Part shown: positions 8,197 through 16,582 of the stretch, one piece after another
Layout: the number at the start of each line of letters is the position of its first letter
How positions within the stretch are numbered: position 1 is the stretch's first letter
Assembly: GCA_023398165.1 (NCBI GenBank)
Contig: JAEWSQ010000007.1
Location: 186,001-250,000 of the forward strand
Origin: Spirochaetota bacterium
GTDB taxonomy: Bacteria; Spirochaetota; Spirochaetia; Treponematales; Treponemataceae
Direction: 5' to 3'
Length of the DNA stretch: 64,000 nt
The notes under the pieces: generated by a model
What the model was told of the DNA's origin: nothing
The model's input: only the letters and a program-made list of their open reading frames with translations
Database searches by the model: none
Translations under genes and position numbers: made by a program

Positions 8197-9794
8197 ATAA
8201 AACTGGAAAGAGAATAGATATTTTTGATTCAACTTTGCGCGACGGAGCGCAGGGGGAGGGTATCAGCTTTTCTGTCCAGGATAAGATACATATTGTAAAA
8301 GCTTTAGATGATCTGGGAGTGCCGTACATAGAGGCGGGGAATCCCGGATCAAACCCGAAAGACTTGGAGTTTTTCACCGAAGTTAAAAAGCTTAAATTGA
8401 AGAATTCTCATCTTGTCGCATTCGGTTCGACGCGCCGCAAAGGAGTATCGGTCAAGGAGGATTCGAATGTTCAAAGCCTTCTTGCAGCCGGTACTGATTA
8501 CATCTGTATTTTTGGAAAAACCTGGGATTTTCAGGTAAAAGAGATACTTAAGGCAACGCTTGAAGAAAATCTTGCCATGATCAGCGAAACTGTTGCTTTT
8601 TTTGTTTCAGAGGGTAAAACTGTTTTTTACGATGCAGAGCATTACTTTGACGGATACTGTGCGAATTCTGAATATGCACTTGAAACACTTAAAGCCGCGC
8701 ATAAGGCAGGCGCGAAAACGCTTGTTCTATGCGATACAAACGGGGGGAAACTTCCGGATGAAGTTATGAGCATGACAAGTACTGCTCTTAAGGAAACAGG
8801 GGCGCAGATCGGTATTCATTGTCATAATGACACCGGTATGGCTGTCGCGAGTTCTCTTCTTTCGGTAAAGGGAGGAGCGGAGCATGTACAGGGAACGCTT
8901 TTAGGTTTCGGTGAACGGACGGGAAATGCAAATCTTTCTTCCATAATTGTGAACCTTCAGGTAAAGATGGGGTATGACTGTCTTCCTGAAGGATGCATGG
9001 AAAACCTTACTTCTGTTTGCAGGCGTGTTGCGGAAGTGGCAAATATTGCCCTCGACAACGGCATGCCCTTTGTAGGATACAATGCATTTTCACATAAAGC
9101 AGGAATGCACATCGATGCGGTAACTAAAAATCCTGCAGCATATGAACACATAAATCCTGAAGTTGTGGGAAACGAGCGCAGATTTTTAATGAGCGAGGTT
9201 GCAGGACGCTCTCTCGTAATTGAAAAAATACGCAAATTTGATCCGAATATTCAAAAAGACAGTCCTGTGGCAGCCCAGATTGTTGCACGGGTAAAAGAAT
9301 TGGAGCATGAAGGGTATCAGTTTGAGGGTGCGGAAGGAAGTTTTGAACTTCTTATGAGAAAAAACATGGGAAAGTACAAACCCTTTTTCGACCTTCAATA
9401 TTACAAGGTAATTGTTGAACAGCCTGTTGACGGCATGCCCTGCACCGCTTTCGCCCAGGTAAAAATCGGCGTGGAAGGCGAGATGGCAATAACGGCAGGA
9501 GAAGGGGACGGTCCTGTGCATGCACTCGACGGGGCTCTTAGACGCGCCTTGGAAAAATTTTACCCCCAGGTAAAGCAGATACGCCTTACCGATTTTAAAG
9601 TCCGCGTTCTGGATTCAAAAAGTGCGACCGCTGCAAAGGTCCGTGTTCTTATTGAGTCCACCGACGGTGAATATGACTGGACAACGGTGGGTGTTTCGAG
9701 CGACTTGATCGAGGCTTCATGGATAGCACTCGTCGATTCCTTTGAATACAAACTGATAATGGACGTGGAAAAACGATTTAAAGCCTATTTATAG
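8193..9794 (+). CDS. cimA: Citramalate synthase
   Basis: CimA condenses pyruvate with acetyl-CoA to (R)-citramalate and so feeds isoleucine synthesis without threonine deaminase. The protein (533 aa) has the family's own version of the motif, FDSTLRDGAQGEGISFS (residues 11-27), and the phrase YIEAGNPGSNPKD. These separate citramalate synthases from LeuA and homocitrate synthases. HCHND is near residue 208, and a LeuA-type regulatory domain covers about 400-530. The start overlaps the leuA stop. LeuC, LeuD and LeuB downstream can process both citramalate and isopropylmalate, so the operon serves leucine and isoleucine together. Confidence 0.93.
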   Translation: MNKTGKRIDIFDSTLRDGAQGEGISFSVQDKIHIVKALDDLGVPYIEAGNPGSNPKDLEFFTEVKKLKLKNSHLVAFGSTRRKGVSVKEDSNVQSLLAAGTDYICIFGKTWDFQVKEILKATLEENLAMISETVAFFVSEGKTVFYDAEHYFDGYCANSEYALETLKAAHKAGAKTLVLCDTNGGKLPDEVMSMTSTALKETGAQIGIHCHNDTGMAVASSLLSVKGGAEHVQGTLLGFGERTGNANLSSIIVNLQVKMGYDCLPEGCMENLTSVCRRVAEVANIALDNGMPFVGYNAFSHKAGMHIDAVTKNPAAYEHINPEVVGNERRFLMSEVAGRSLVIEKIRKFDPNIQKDSPVAAQIVARVKELEHEGYQFEGAEGSFELLMRKNMGKYKPFFDLQYYKVIVEQPVDGMPCTAFAQVKIGVEGEMAITAGEGDGPVHALDGALRRALEKFYPQVKQIRLTDFKVRVLDSKSATAAKVRVLIESTDGEYDWTTVGVSSDLIEASWIALVDSFEYKLIMDVEKRFKAYL

Positions 9795-9893
9795 AAAGAA
9801 ACAGCCTGAAAGGCTGGCATCTTGAAATAAAACTTTAACTATACTATAATAACTTTAGTAATACTGCAGAAGCAGTGATACAGAGGAGATGTG

Positions 9894-9962
9894 ATGCGTA
9901 GCTCGGCTAAAATAGCGCCTCGCCGCGCATCGACAAGTTTGCATTGCAAACTTGCAAATTAA
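9894..9962 (+). CDS. Possible 22-aa leader ORF before leuC
   Basis: An ATG at 9894 preceded at five bases by GAGGAG opens a 22-codon frame (MRSSAKIAPRRAS... ending HCKLAN) that stops at 9960-9962. It overlaps the first leader hairpin (9934-9954) and a weaker stem at 9893-9898 with 9926-9931. Translation would therefore open those stems. It has only two leucine codons, so a classical leucine attenuator is unlikely. It could be a coupling peptide or chance; the strong ribosome-binding site is its main support. Confidence 0.35.
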   Translation: MRSSAKIAPRRASTSLHCKLAN

Positions 9963-10038
9963 TTGTGCTTTCTCATTTCATTGCGAAAGCACGGTAAAAA
10001 GTTGCTTTCGAAAATTGAAATTTTCTCAGTAACTTTTT
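9934..10038 (+). promoter_or_regulatory. Three-hairpin leader of leuC
   Basis: Three stem-loops follow each other up to the leuC ribosome-binding site. H1 is 9934-9942 with 9946-9954 (9 bp, 3-base loop). H2 is 9965-9972 with 9985-9992 (8 bp, 12-base loop). H3 has an outer stem 9996-10003 with 10031-10038, an internal loop of 6 and 5 bases, and an inner stem 10010-10015 with 10020-10025 capped by TGAA. The leuD leader at 11375-11479 has the same plan with compensatory base changes. Eight T follow H3, so premature termination is possible here. The position next to AGGAG suggests control of leuC translation or mRNA stability. Confidence 0.8.
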
Positions 10039-10051
10039 TTTAGGAGATACT

Positions 10052-11320
10052 ATGGGAATGACCATGACTCAAAAGATCCTGGCCTCACATGCAGGATTGG
10101 ATTCTGTAAAAGCAGGCCAGCTTATTGAAGCAAAATTGGATCTTGTTTTAGGCAACGATGTTACCACACCGGTTGCAATTACCGAGTTTAATAAGATTGG
10201 ATGCAAAACAGTTTTTGACCGGACAAAGATTGCGATCGTTCCGGATCATTTTACTCCCAATAAAGATATTAAGGCCGCTGAACAGGCAAAGATGGTACGC
10301 GAGTTTGCCCGTAAGCATGATATTGAAAACTACTTCGAAGTGGGCTGCATGGGTATTGAACATGCGCTCCTTCCAGAAAAAGGTCTTGTTGTTGCAGGCG
10401 ATGTAGTAATCGGTGCTGACAGCCACACCTGCACCTACGGAGCTCTCGGAGCTTTTTCAACCGGAATCGGTTCAACCGACATGGCTGCCGGTATGGCTTC
10501 GGGAACAGCATGGTTTAAAGTTCCTTCGGCAATCAAGTTTGTTTTGAAAAATAAGCTTTCCGGCTGGGCAAGCGGAAAAGATGTAATCCTTCACATTATC
10601 GGTATGATAGGGGTAGACGGAGCGCTGTATCAGTCTATGGAGTTTACAGGAGAAGGAGTTGCTTCCATTGATATTGACGGCCGTTTTACCATTGCAAACA
10701 TGGCAATCGAGGCCGGTGCAAAAAACGGCATATTCCCTGTCGATGAGGTAACACTTGCATACCTCAAGGAACACGGAAAAAAAGAGCCTAAAATTTTTGC
10801 AGCCGATAATGATGCTGAATACGACCGTGTTATTGAAATTGATTTATCGAAAATTAAGCCGACTGTAGCATTCCCCCACCTGCCGTCAAATACAAAAACT
10901 ATTGACCAGGCTAAGGGATTGAAAATTGATCAGGTGGTGATCGGATCCTGCACAAACGGGCGCATTGAAGACCTCAGGATTGCAGCTTCCATTCTCAAAG
11001 GCAGAAAGGTTTCACGCGATATCCGCTGTATAATTTTCCCGGCTACCCAGAAGATTTATCTTCAGGCAGTACGGGAAGGATTGGCAGAAATATTTGTCGA
11101 AGCGAATGCTGCATTTTCGACTCCCACCTGCGGTCCCTGCTTAGGAGGCCACATGGGTATTCTTGCAAAGGGAGAACGTGCTCTGGCTACAACAAACAGA
11201 AACTTTGTAGGCCGTATGGGTCACCCCGAAAGCGAAGTATACTTGTCAAATCCTGCTGTCGCAGCAGCAAGTGCGGTAACCGGTGTTATAACTGACCCGG
11301 CAGAGTTAATGAAGAAATAG
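10052..11320 (+). CDS. leuC: 3-isopropylmalate dehydratase, large subunit
   Basis: With LeuD this aconitase-family enzyme isomerises 2-isopropylmalate to 3-isopropylmalate and, in the citramalate route, citramalate to 3-methylmalate. At 422 aa it is the shorter archaeal/anaerobe type. The [4Fe-4S] ligands are visible: Cys near residue 300 in IGSCTNGR and two in CGPCLGGHMG near 360-363. AGGAG sits six bases before the ATG. Its leader contains a three-hairpin structure that recurs only before leuD, its partner subunit, which suggests matched expression of the two. Confidence 0.95.
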   Translation: MGMTMTQKILASHAGLDSVKAGQLIEAKLDLVLGNDVTTPVAITEFNKIGCKTVFDRTKIAIVPDHFTPNKDIKAAEQAKMVREFARKHDIENYFEVGCMGIEHALLPEKGLVVAGDVVIGADSHTCTYGALGAFSTGIGSTDMAAGMASGTAWFKVPSAIKFVLKNKLSGWASGKDVILHIIGMIGVDGALYQSMEFTGEGVASIDIDGRFTIANMAIEAGAKNGIFPVDEVTLAYLKEHGKKEPKIFAADNDAEYDRVIEIDLSKIKPTVAFPHLPSNTKTIDQAKGLKIDQVVIGSCTNGRIEDLRIAASILKGRKVSRDIRCIIFPATQKIYLQAVREGLAEIFVEANAAFSTPTCGPCLGGHMGILAKGERALATTNRNFVGRMGHPESEVYLSNPAVAAASAVTGVITDPAELMKK

Positions 11321-11333
11321 GTCCTAAGGACAT

Positions 11334-11372
11334 ATGATAAAGAATGTCTAGGATACAGCCATTCTTTATCAT
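11334..11372 (+). promoter_or_regulatory. Extra hairpin at the start of the leuC-leuD spacer
   Basis: A perfect 13-bp stem (11334-11346 with 11360-11372, arm ATGATAAAGAATG) closes a 13-base loop just after the leuC stop at 11320. No T-tract follows, so it is unlikely to terminate transcription. It may protect the 3' end of the leuC message or separate processed transcripts. It precedes the three-hairpin leader of leuD by two bases. Confidence 0.7.
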
Positions 11373-11374
11373 TT

Positions 11375-11479
11375 AAAGTTTGCGTTGCAAACTTTCCGAT
11401 TGAACGTACTTCCTCACTATGTTACGGAAGTACGAAAGAGAACAATTTCGAAAACTGAAGTTTTCTCTTTGTTCTCTTT
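11375..11479 (+). promoter_or_regulatory. Three-hairpin leader of leuD
   Basis: H1 is 11375-11383 with 11387-11395 (9 bp, 3-base loop). H2 is 11405-11413 with 11426-11434 (9 bp, 12-base loop). H3 has an outer stem 11435-11443 with 11471-11479, an internal loop of 6 and 5 bases, and an inner stem 11450-11455 with 11460-11465 capped by TGAA. Loop and bulge sizes equal those before leuC. Nine paired positions differ between the two leaders and all keep pairing. AAGGAG of leuD begins three bases after H3. Unlike the leuC copy, no T-tract follows, so termination is not the shared function. Confidence 0.82.
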
Positions 11480-11492
11480 GTAAGGAGATTAT

Positions 11493-11984
11493 ATGAAAGC
11501 ACATGGAAAAGTTTTTAAATACGGGGACAATGTTGATACCGATGTTATTATACCGGCACGGTACCTGAATACATCCAATGCAAAGGAGCTTGCTTCTCAC
11601 TGCATGGAAGATATTGATGCAGAATTTGTTTCCAAGGTAAAAAGCGGGGATATCATGGTTGCCGACAAAAACTTCGGCTGCGGATCAAGCCGCGAACATG
11701 CGCCTCTTGCTATCAAGACCGCAGGAATTTCCTGTGTTATTGCAGCGACCTTTGCACGCATATTCTACCGCAACTCAATAAATATAGGGCTTCCCATTCT
11801 CGAGTGCCCTGAGGCTGCCTCAGGTATAAAAGAGGGCGATGAGGTTGAAGTGGATTTCGATACCGGTTTAATTAAAAACCTTACAACCGGTAAAGAATTT
11901 AAAGCCCAGCCGTTTCCCGCATTTATGCAGGAAATCATCAAGGCCGACGGATTAATCAATCAGCTTAAAACGAAGCTGGCATAG
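11493..11984 (+). CDS. leuD: 3-isopropylmalate dehydratase, small subunit
   Basis: LeuD (163 aa, the short type that pairs with 420-aa LeuC) supplies the swivelling aconitase C-terminal domain and substrate selectivity. Family motifs are GDNVDTDVIIPARYLNT at residues 9-25 and NFGCGSSREHAP near 60-71. AAGGAG stands six bases before the ATG. The gene follows leuC after a 172-base spacer filled by four hairpins, an unusually long gap for two subunits of one enzyme. Confidence 0.95.
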   Translation: MKAHGKVFKYGDNVDTDVIIPARYLNTSNAKELASHCMEDIDAEFVSKVKSGDIMVADKNFGCGSSREHAPLAIKTAGISCVIAATFARIFYRNSINIGLPILECPEAASGIKEGDEVEVDFDTGLIKNLTTGKEFKAQPFPAFMQEIIKADGLINQLKTKLA

Positions 11985-12001
11985 AAATACAGGATAACAA
12001 T

Positions 12002-13096
12002 ATGAAAATGAATATAGCGACAATTCCGGGAGACGGAATCGGACCGGACATTGTCCGTGAAGGATGCAATGTACTGAATGCTGTCGGAAAAAAATTCGGC
12101 CATGAATTTGTGTTTACCGAAACCCTCGCAGGAGGCGCTGCCCTTGATGTGTATGGTGAACCCCTCCCTGCAAAAACTTTGGAAACCTGCTGTAAAAGCG
12201 ATGCTGTCCTTCTCGGTGCGGTAGGAGGCCCCAAGTGGGATACTCTTCCCGGAAAGAAGCGTCCTGAACAGGCACTTCTTGGTTTACGGGGCGGCATGAG
12301 AGTCTATGCAAATATTAGACCTGCCTTAATGTTCAAACAGCTTTCCGATGCCTGCCCGTTAAAAAAAGAAGTAGTCGGTGAAGGGCTTGATATTTTAATT
12401 ATCCGTGAGCTTACAGGCGGTATGTATTTCGGCGATCGGGGAAGAACCGAGGACGGAAACGAAGCCTGGGATACCGAGCGCTACAGCAGAATGGAAATAG
12501 AACGCATCGTAAAAATCGGTTTTGAGTCTGCACAGAAAAGACAAAAGAAACTCTGTGTAGTCGACAAGGCAAATATCCTCGAATCAAGCCGTTTGTGGCG
12601 CGAAGTAACCGAGGGTATGAAGGGAAAGTATCCAGATGTGGCTCTTTCTTATATGTATGTTGATAACGCTGCGATGCAGCTTGTCCGCAATCCCGGCCAG
12701 TTCGACGTAATTGCAACGAGTAATATGTTCGGCGATATTTTATCCGACGAGGCAAGCCAGATTACCGGTTCTATAGGAATGCTCGCCTCCGCATCGATCG
12801 GAGACTCGGGTCCGGGGCTTTTTGAACCCATTCACGGCTCTGCTCCCGACATTGCAGGAAAGGACATTGCTAATCCTTTGGCAACAATTCTTACCTGTGC
12901 AATGCTGCTCCGTTTTTCTTTTAATCTTGAAAAAGAAGCCCGGGCTATCGAGACTGCTATAGAAGCGGTTCTTGATGAAGGATGGAGAACAGGAGACATT
13001 GCAGGAAGCGCTTCACAAAGAGAGGCCCTTGGTGATAAACTTGTCGGAACCAAAAAGATGGGGGACCTTGTTACTCAAAAGATTCTTTCTTTATAA
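12002..13096 (+). CDS. leuB: 3-isopropylmalate dehydrogenase
   Basis: LeuB oxidatively decarboxylates 3-isopropylmalate with NAD+ and, after CimA, 3-methylmalate to 2-oxobutyrate. The 364-aa length is standard. IPGDGIGPDIV opens the protein, RELTGGMYFGDRG is near residue 135, and the metal and cofactor region NMFGDILSDEASQITGSIG is near 242. The start follows leuD after 17 bases with only a weak AGGA, so it is probably coupled to leuD. Confidence 0.95.
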   Translation: MKMNIATIPGDGIGPDIVREGCNVLNAVGKKFGHEFVFTETLAGGAALDVYGEPLPAKTLETCCKSDAVLLGAVGGPKWDTLPGKKRPEQALLGLRGGMRVYANIRPALMFKQLSDACPLKKEVVGEGLDILIIRELTGGMYFGDRGRTEDGNEAWDTERYSRMEIERIVKIGFESAQKRQKKLCVVDKANILESSRLWREVTEGMKGKYPDVALSYMYVDNAAMQLVRNPGQFDVIATSNMFGDILSDEASQITGSIGMLASASIGDSGPGLFEPIHGSAPDIAGKDIANPLATILTCAMLLRFSFNLEKEARAIETAIEAVLDEGWRTGDIAGSASQREALGDKLVGTKKMGDLVTQKILSL

Positions 13097-13171
13097 ATTG
13101 TTGTTTGTGTCTGTCTGATAATACATTTTTTTGAACAGCTCCGGAAAGAAAACGGGGCAGGAGGATTTAAA

Positions 13172-14830
13172 ATGAAAAGTGATAAAACAAAAACCGGTAT
13201 GGAACGTTCGCCTCACCGATCCCTTTTTAGAGCCATGGGCTATACTGATGAAGAAATGGCCCGTCCGATTGTCGGCGTTGTCAATTCAAAAAATGAAATT
13301 ATTCCGGGACACATTCATCTGGATTCCATAGTGGAAGCTGTAAAAGCAGGCATTAGAATGGCCGGCGGTACTCCCATGGAGTTCCCCGCCATCGGTGTAT
13401 GCGACGGCATTGCAATGAATCATGAGGGCATGAAGTATTCCCTTGTTACCCGCGAGTTAATTGCAGATTCAACAGAATGCGTTGCAACGGCTCATGAATT
13501 CGACGCACTCGTTATGGTTCCCAACTGCGATAAAATTGTTCCCGGCATGCTCATGGCTGCCGCCCGCATCGATGTTCCGACTGTCATTGTATCAGGCGGT
13601 CCGATGCTTGCAGGAAAATACAAGGGAAAACGCCTATCATTAACGAACATGTTCGAAGCGGTAGGCGCTGTTGCAGCCGGTAAAATGACCGAAAAAGAAC
13701 TTGATGAGATGGAATGCGCCGCCTGTCCCACCTGCGGGTCATGCTCGGGCATGTTTACCGCAAACTCAATGAACTGCGTAACAGAAGTTCTAGGCATGGG
13801 GTTACCCGGAAACGGCACCATTCCCGCAGTGTATGCAGACCGCATAGCACTTGCAAAAAAAGCCGGTATGGCTGTTATGGACATGCTTAAAAAAGGAATT
13901 ACTGCACGGAAAATAATGACAAAGGAAGCATTTGACAATGCCCTTGCTGCGGACATGGCTTTGGGATGCAGCACCAATACGCTTCTGCATCTTCCTGCAA
14001 TTGCGCATGAAGCAGGCGTCGAAATTGATCTGCGTAAAATAAATGAAATATCGGAGAAAACTCCGAACCTGTGCCGTCTTGCACCGGCCGGAGATACTTT
14101 TATTGAAGATCTGTATCAGGCAGGGGGCATTCAGGCTCTCCTTGCAGAACTTGCAAAAAAGAATTTAATCAATACATCCCTCATGACTGTGACGGGAAAA
14201 ACTATTGCAGAAAATATAAAAAATGCCGTGAACTCGGATCCGGCAGTTTTACGCCCTATAGAGAATCCCTGGTCAAAGACCGGAGGTATTGCCGTTCTCT
14301 TCGGCAACCTTGCTCCCAACGGCTGTGTGGTAAAGAGATCCGCAGTAGCTCCCGAGATGATGAAGCATTCAGGCCCTGCCCGCGTATTCGGCGGCGAAGA
14401 GGAAGCATTTGAGGCAATCCAGAAGGGAACAATTAAAAGCGGCGATGTGTTAATCATCCGCTATGAAGGTCCCAGAGGCGGACCGGGCATGAGAGAAATG
14501 CTTTCTGTAACGGCTGCCTTGGCGGGACGCGGCATGGATAAAGAAGTTGCCCTCATTACTGACGGAAGATTTTCGGGTGCGACACGGGGAGCTTCTATAG
14601 GACACTGTTCCCCTGAGGCTGCTGTCGGAGGTCCGATCGCCTTAGTCGAAGAGGGCGACATCATCACTATTGATATTAATGCTTACTCAGTGAAGCTTGA
14701 AATAACCGACGCAGAAATGGAAAAGAGAAGAAAGGCATGGAAAGAACCTGAGCCGAAAGTCAAGAAGGGCTACCTTGCGCGATATGCACGCATGGTAACC
14801 AGTGCAGATAAAGGAGCTGTTCTTACATGA
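13172..14830 (+). CDS. ilvD: Dihydroxy-acid dehydratase
   Basis: IlvD dehydrates 2,3-dihydroxyisovalerate and 2,3-dihydroxy-3-methylvalerate to the 2-oxo acids of valine and isoleucine. The protein (552 aa) carries the iron-sulfur cysteines in GVCDGIAMN, PNCDKIVPGM and CPTCGSCSGMFTANSMNC. It also has the conserved GRFSGATRGASIGH segment near 470. GGAGG precedes the ATG. Its stop overlaps the ilvB start by four bases. It acts upstream of LeuA as well, since it makes 2-oxoisovalerate. Confidence 0.96.
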   Translation: MKSDKTKTGMERSPHRSLFRAMGYTDEEMARPIVGVVNSKNEIIPGHIHLDSIVEAVKAGIRMAGGTPMEFPAIGVCDGIAMNHEGMKYSLVTRELIADSTECVATAHEFDALVMVPNCDKIVPGMLMAAARIDVPTVIVSGGPMLAGKYKGKRLSLTNMFEAVGAVAAGKMTEKELDEMECAACPTCGSCSGMFTANSMNCVTEVLGMGLPGNGTIPAVYADRIALAKKAGMAVMDMLKKGITARKIMTKEAFDNALAADMALGCSTNTLLHLPAIAHEAGVEIDLRKINEISEKTPNLCRLAPAGDTFIEDLYQAGGIQALLAELAKKNLINTSLMTVTGKTIAENIKNAVNSDPAVLRPIENPWSKTGGIAVLFGNLAPNGCVVKRSAVAPEMMKHSGPARVFGGEEEAFEAIQKGTIKSGDVLIIRYEGPRGGPGMREMLSVTAALAGRGMDKEVALITDGRFSGATRGASIGHCSPEAAVGGPIALVEEGDIITIDINAYSVKLEITDAEMEKRRKAWKEPEPKVKKGYLARYARMVTSADKGAVLT

Positions 14831-16530
14831 AACTAACCGGAGCACAAATTACAATACAATGTCTGCTCGAACAGGGTGTTGACACCGTATTCGGCTACCC
14901 CGGCGGTACCATATTAAATATATACGACGAACTGTATAAAAGTTCAGATAAAATAAAACACTATCTTACAGCACACGAGCAGGGTGCATGTCATGCAGCA
15001 GACGGCTATGCGCGTGCAAGCGGGAAGGTAGGCGTCGTCATGGCGACAAGCGGTCCCGGTGCGACAAACCTTGTCACCGGCATCGCTACTGCCTACATGG
15101 ATTCTGTGCCCCTTGTCGCCATAACCTGCAACGTTCCGACGCATCTTTTAGGCAAGGACAGCTTTCAGGAAGTCGATATTACAGGCATTACCATGTCGAT
15201 CACGAAACATAACTATATTGTTAAGGATGTGACAAAACTTGCGGACTGCATCAGGGAAGCGTTTGAAATTGCCAGAAGCGGAAGACCGGGTCCGGTACTC
15301 CTTGATATTCCCAAAGATGTTACTGCTTCTCAAACCGAGTTTGTGTTTAAAACTCATGATCCGTCTGTTTTAGAAACCGCTGGTGCCCTGCATAACGCCC
15401 GGAAAATACCCGTACCTTCAAAAGAGGATATTGCTTCATTTGCAAAAAAATTGAATGATGCAAAACACATTTTCTTTTATGCAGGAGGCGGGGTAATACT
15501 CTCAGATGCCGCACAGGAATTAAAGGTTCTTGCAGAAAAACTGAATGCCCCGGTTTCGGTAACACTTATGGGAAAGACTGCATTTCCGTCAAAGCATCCT
15601 CTTTGCACCGGCATGATAGGCATGCATGGAACAAAGGCTTCTAATGCGGCTGCAAATAAATGCGATGTGTTTGTTGCAATCGGTGCCCGTTTTTCGGACA
15701 GAGTAATATCGGATCCGAAAAAATTTGCCAAAGATGCTTCTGTTCTTCATATTGATATAGACCGCGGTGAAATTAATAAAAATATAAGGACAGAGGCTTT
15801 CCTTAACGGCGATATTAAAAAAATACTTGCCGAGCTTGCAATTCTTGTTTCTGCAAAAGAAAGATCAGAATGGAATGAGGAAGTTGATGAGCTGAAAAAT
15901 CACATACCTGCGATGTATACGAAAAAGACTCCGCTTCATCCCAAATTTGTTCTTGAAAAAATTAATGAGGTGCTGGGAGACGATACGATTATAACAACTG
16001 AAGTTGGACAGCACCAGATGTGGGTTGCACAGTTTTATCCGTTTTCAAAGCCGAGAACATTTCTTACATCAGGCGGCTTGGGTACCATGGGCTACGGCAC
16101 GGGTGCTGCAATGGGAGCCCAGGTAGCATGCCCTGACAGGCGGGTAGTGCACGTGGCTGGAGACGGATCATTCCGCATGAACCTGAATGAGCTTGCAACA
16201 ATATCCCACTATACTATTCCGGTAATTATTATCATTGCAAATAACGGAACTCTTGGAATGGTACGCCAGTGGCAGAAGATGTTTTACGGGCAGCGCTATT
16301 CTGCAACAACGCTCGATCGTCCGCCTGATTTTGTAAAACTTGCACAGGCCTTCGGCGTGCGCGGCTACAGGGCGGCAAATGAAAAAGAGTTTAATGAAGC
16401 ATTTGCAAAGGCAGTGAGTGAAAAAACTCCCTGTCTTATTGACTGCGGAATAAATATTGATGAAATGGTTTTTCCAATGGTTCCTGCAGGGAAGCCGATT
16501 GACGAGCTTCTCTTGGAGGCGGAGTCTTAA
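14827..16530 (+). CDS. ilvB: Acetolactate synthase, large (catalytic) subunit
   Basis: This thiamine-diphosphate enzyme makes acetolactate or acetohydroxybutyrate, the first common step of valine and isoleucine synthesis. The 567-aa protein has YPGGTILNIYDEL, the catalytic Glu in TAHEQGACHAADGYARA, and the ThDP motif GDGSFRMN...NN near 440-467. It is the last gene of the operon and ends just before a terminator at 16537. No regulatory subunit gene (ilvN/ilvH), ilvC or ilvE is in the window; these must lie elsewhere. Confidence 0.95.
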   Translation: MKLTGAQITIQCLLEQGVDTVFGYPGGTILNIYDELYKSSDKIKHYLTAHEQGACHAADGYARASGKVGVVMATSGPGATNLVTGIATAYMDSVPLVAITCNVPTHLLGKDSFQEVDITGITMSITKHNYIVKDVTKLADCIREAFEIARSGRPGPVLLDIPKDVTASQTEFVFKTHDPSVLETAGALHNARKIPVPSKEDIASFAKKLNDAKHIFFYAGGGVILSDAAQELKVLAEKLNAPVSVTLMGKTAFPSKHPLCTGMIGMHGTKASNAAANKCDVFVAIGARFSDRVISDPKKFAKDASVLHIDIDRGEINKNIRTEAFLNGDIKKILAELAILVSAKERSEWNEEVDELKNHIPAMYTKKTPLHPKFVLEKINEVLGDDTIITTEVGQHQMWVAQFYPFSKPRTFLTSGGLGTMGYGTGAAMGAQVACPDRRVVHVAGDGSFRMNLNELATISHYTIPVIIIIANNGTLGMVRQWQKMFYGQRYSATTLDRPPDFVKLAQAFGVRGYRAANEKEFNEAFAKAVSEKTPCLIDCGINIDEMVFPMVPAGKPIDELLLEAES

Positions 16531-16536
16531 AAACAG

Positions 16537-16582
16537 GGACTGCAGTCAGGTAATTATCAGCCTGAAAGCAGTCCTTTTTTTT
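16537..16582. terminator. Bidirectional terminator between ilvB and kduI
   Basis: The stem GGACTGC (16537-16543) pairs with GCAGTCC (16568-16574), and an inner CAGG/CCTG pair strengthens it. Eight T follow in the + direction and end the leu-ilv operon. On the minus strand the A-run before the stem gives a shorter T-tract for kduI, whose stop codon overlaps the T-run. Confidence 0.85.

Noticed and set aside
10004..10041. H3 plus T-run before leuC as a plain intrinsic terminator
   Set aside because: The equivalent H3 before leuD has no T-run, and the gene must be transcribed through; some read-through control at leuC alone cannot be excluded.
9934..11479. Integron attC sites as an explanation for the leu hairpins
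   Set aside because: The arms lack the RYYYAAC/GTTRRRY core ends, and the genes are ordinary operon members rather than cassettes.
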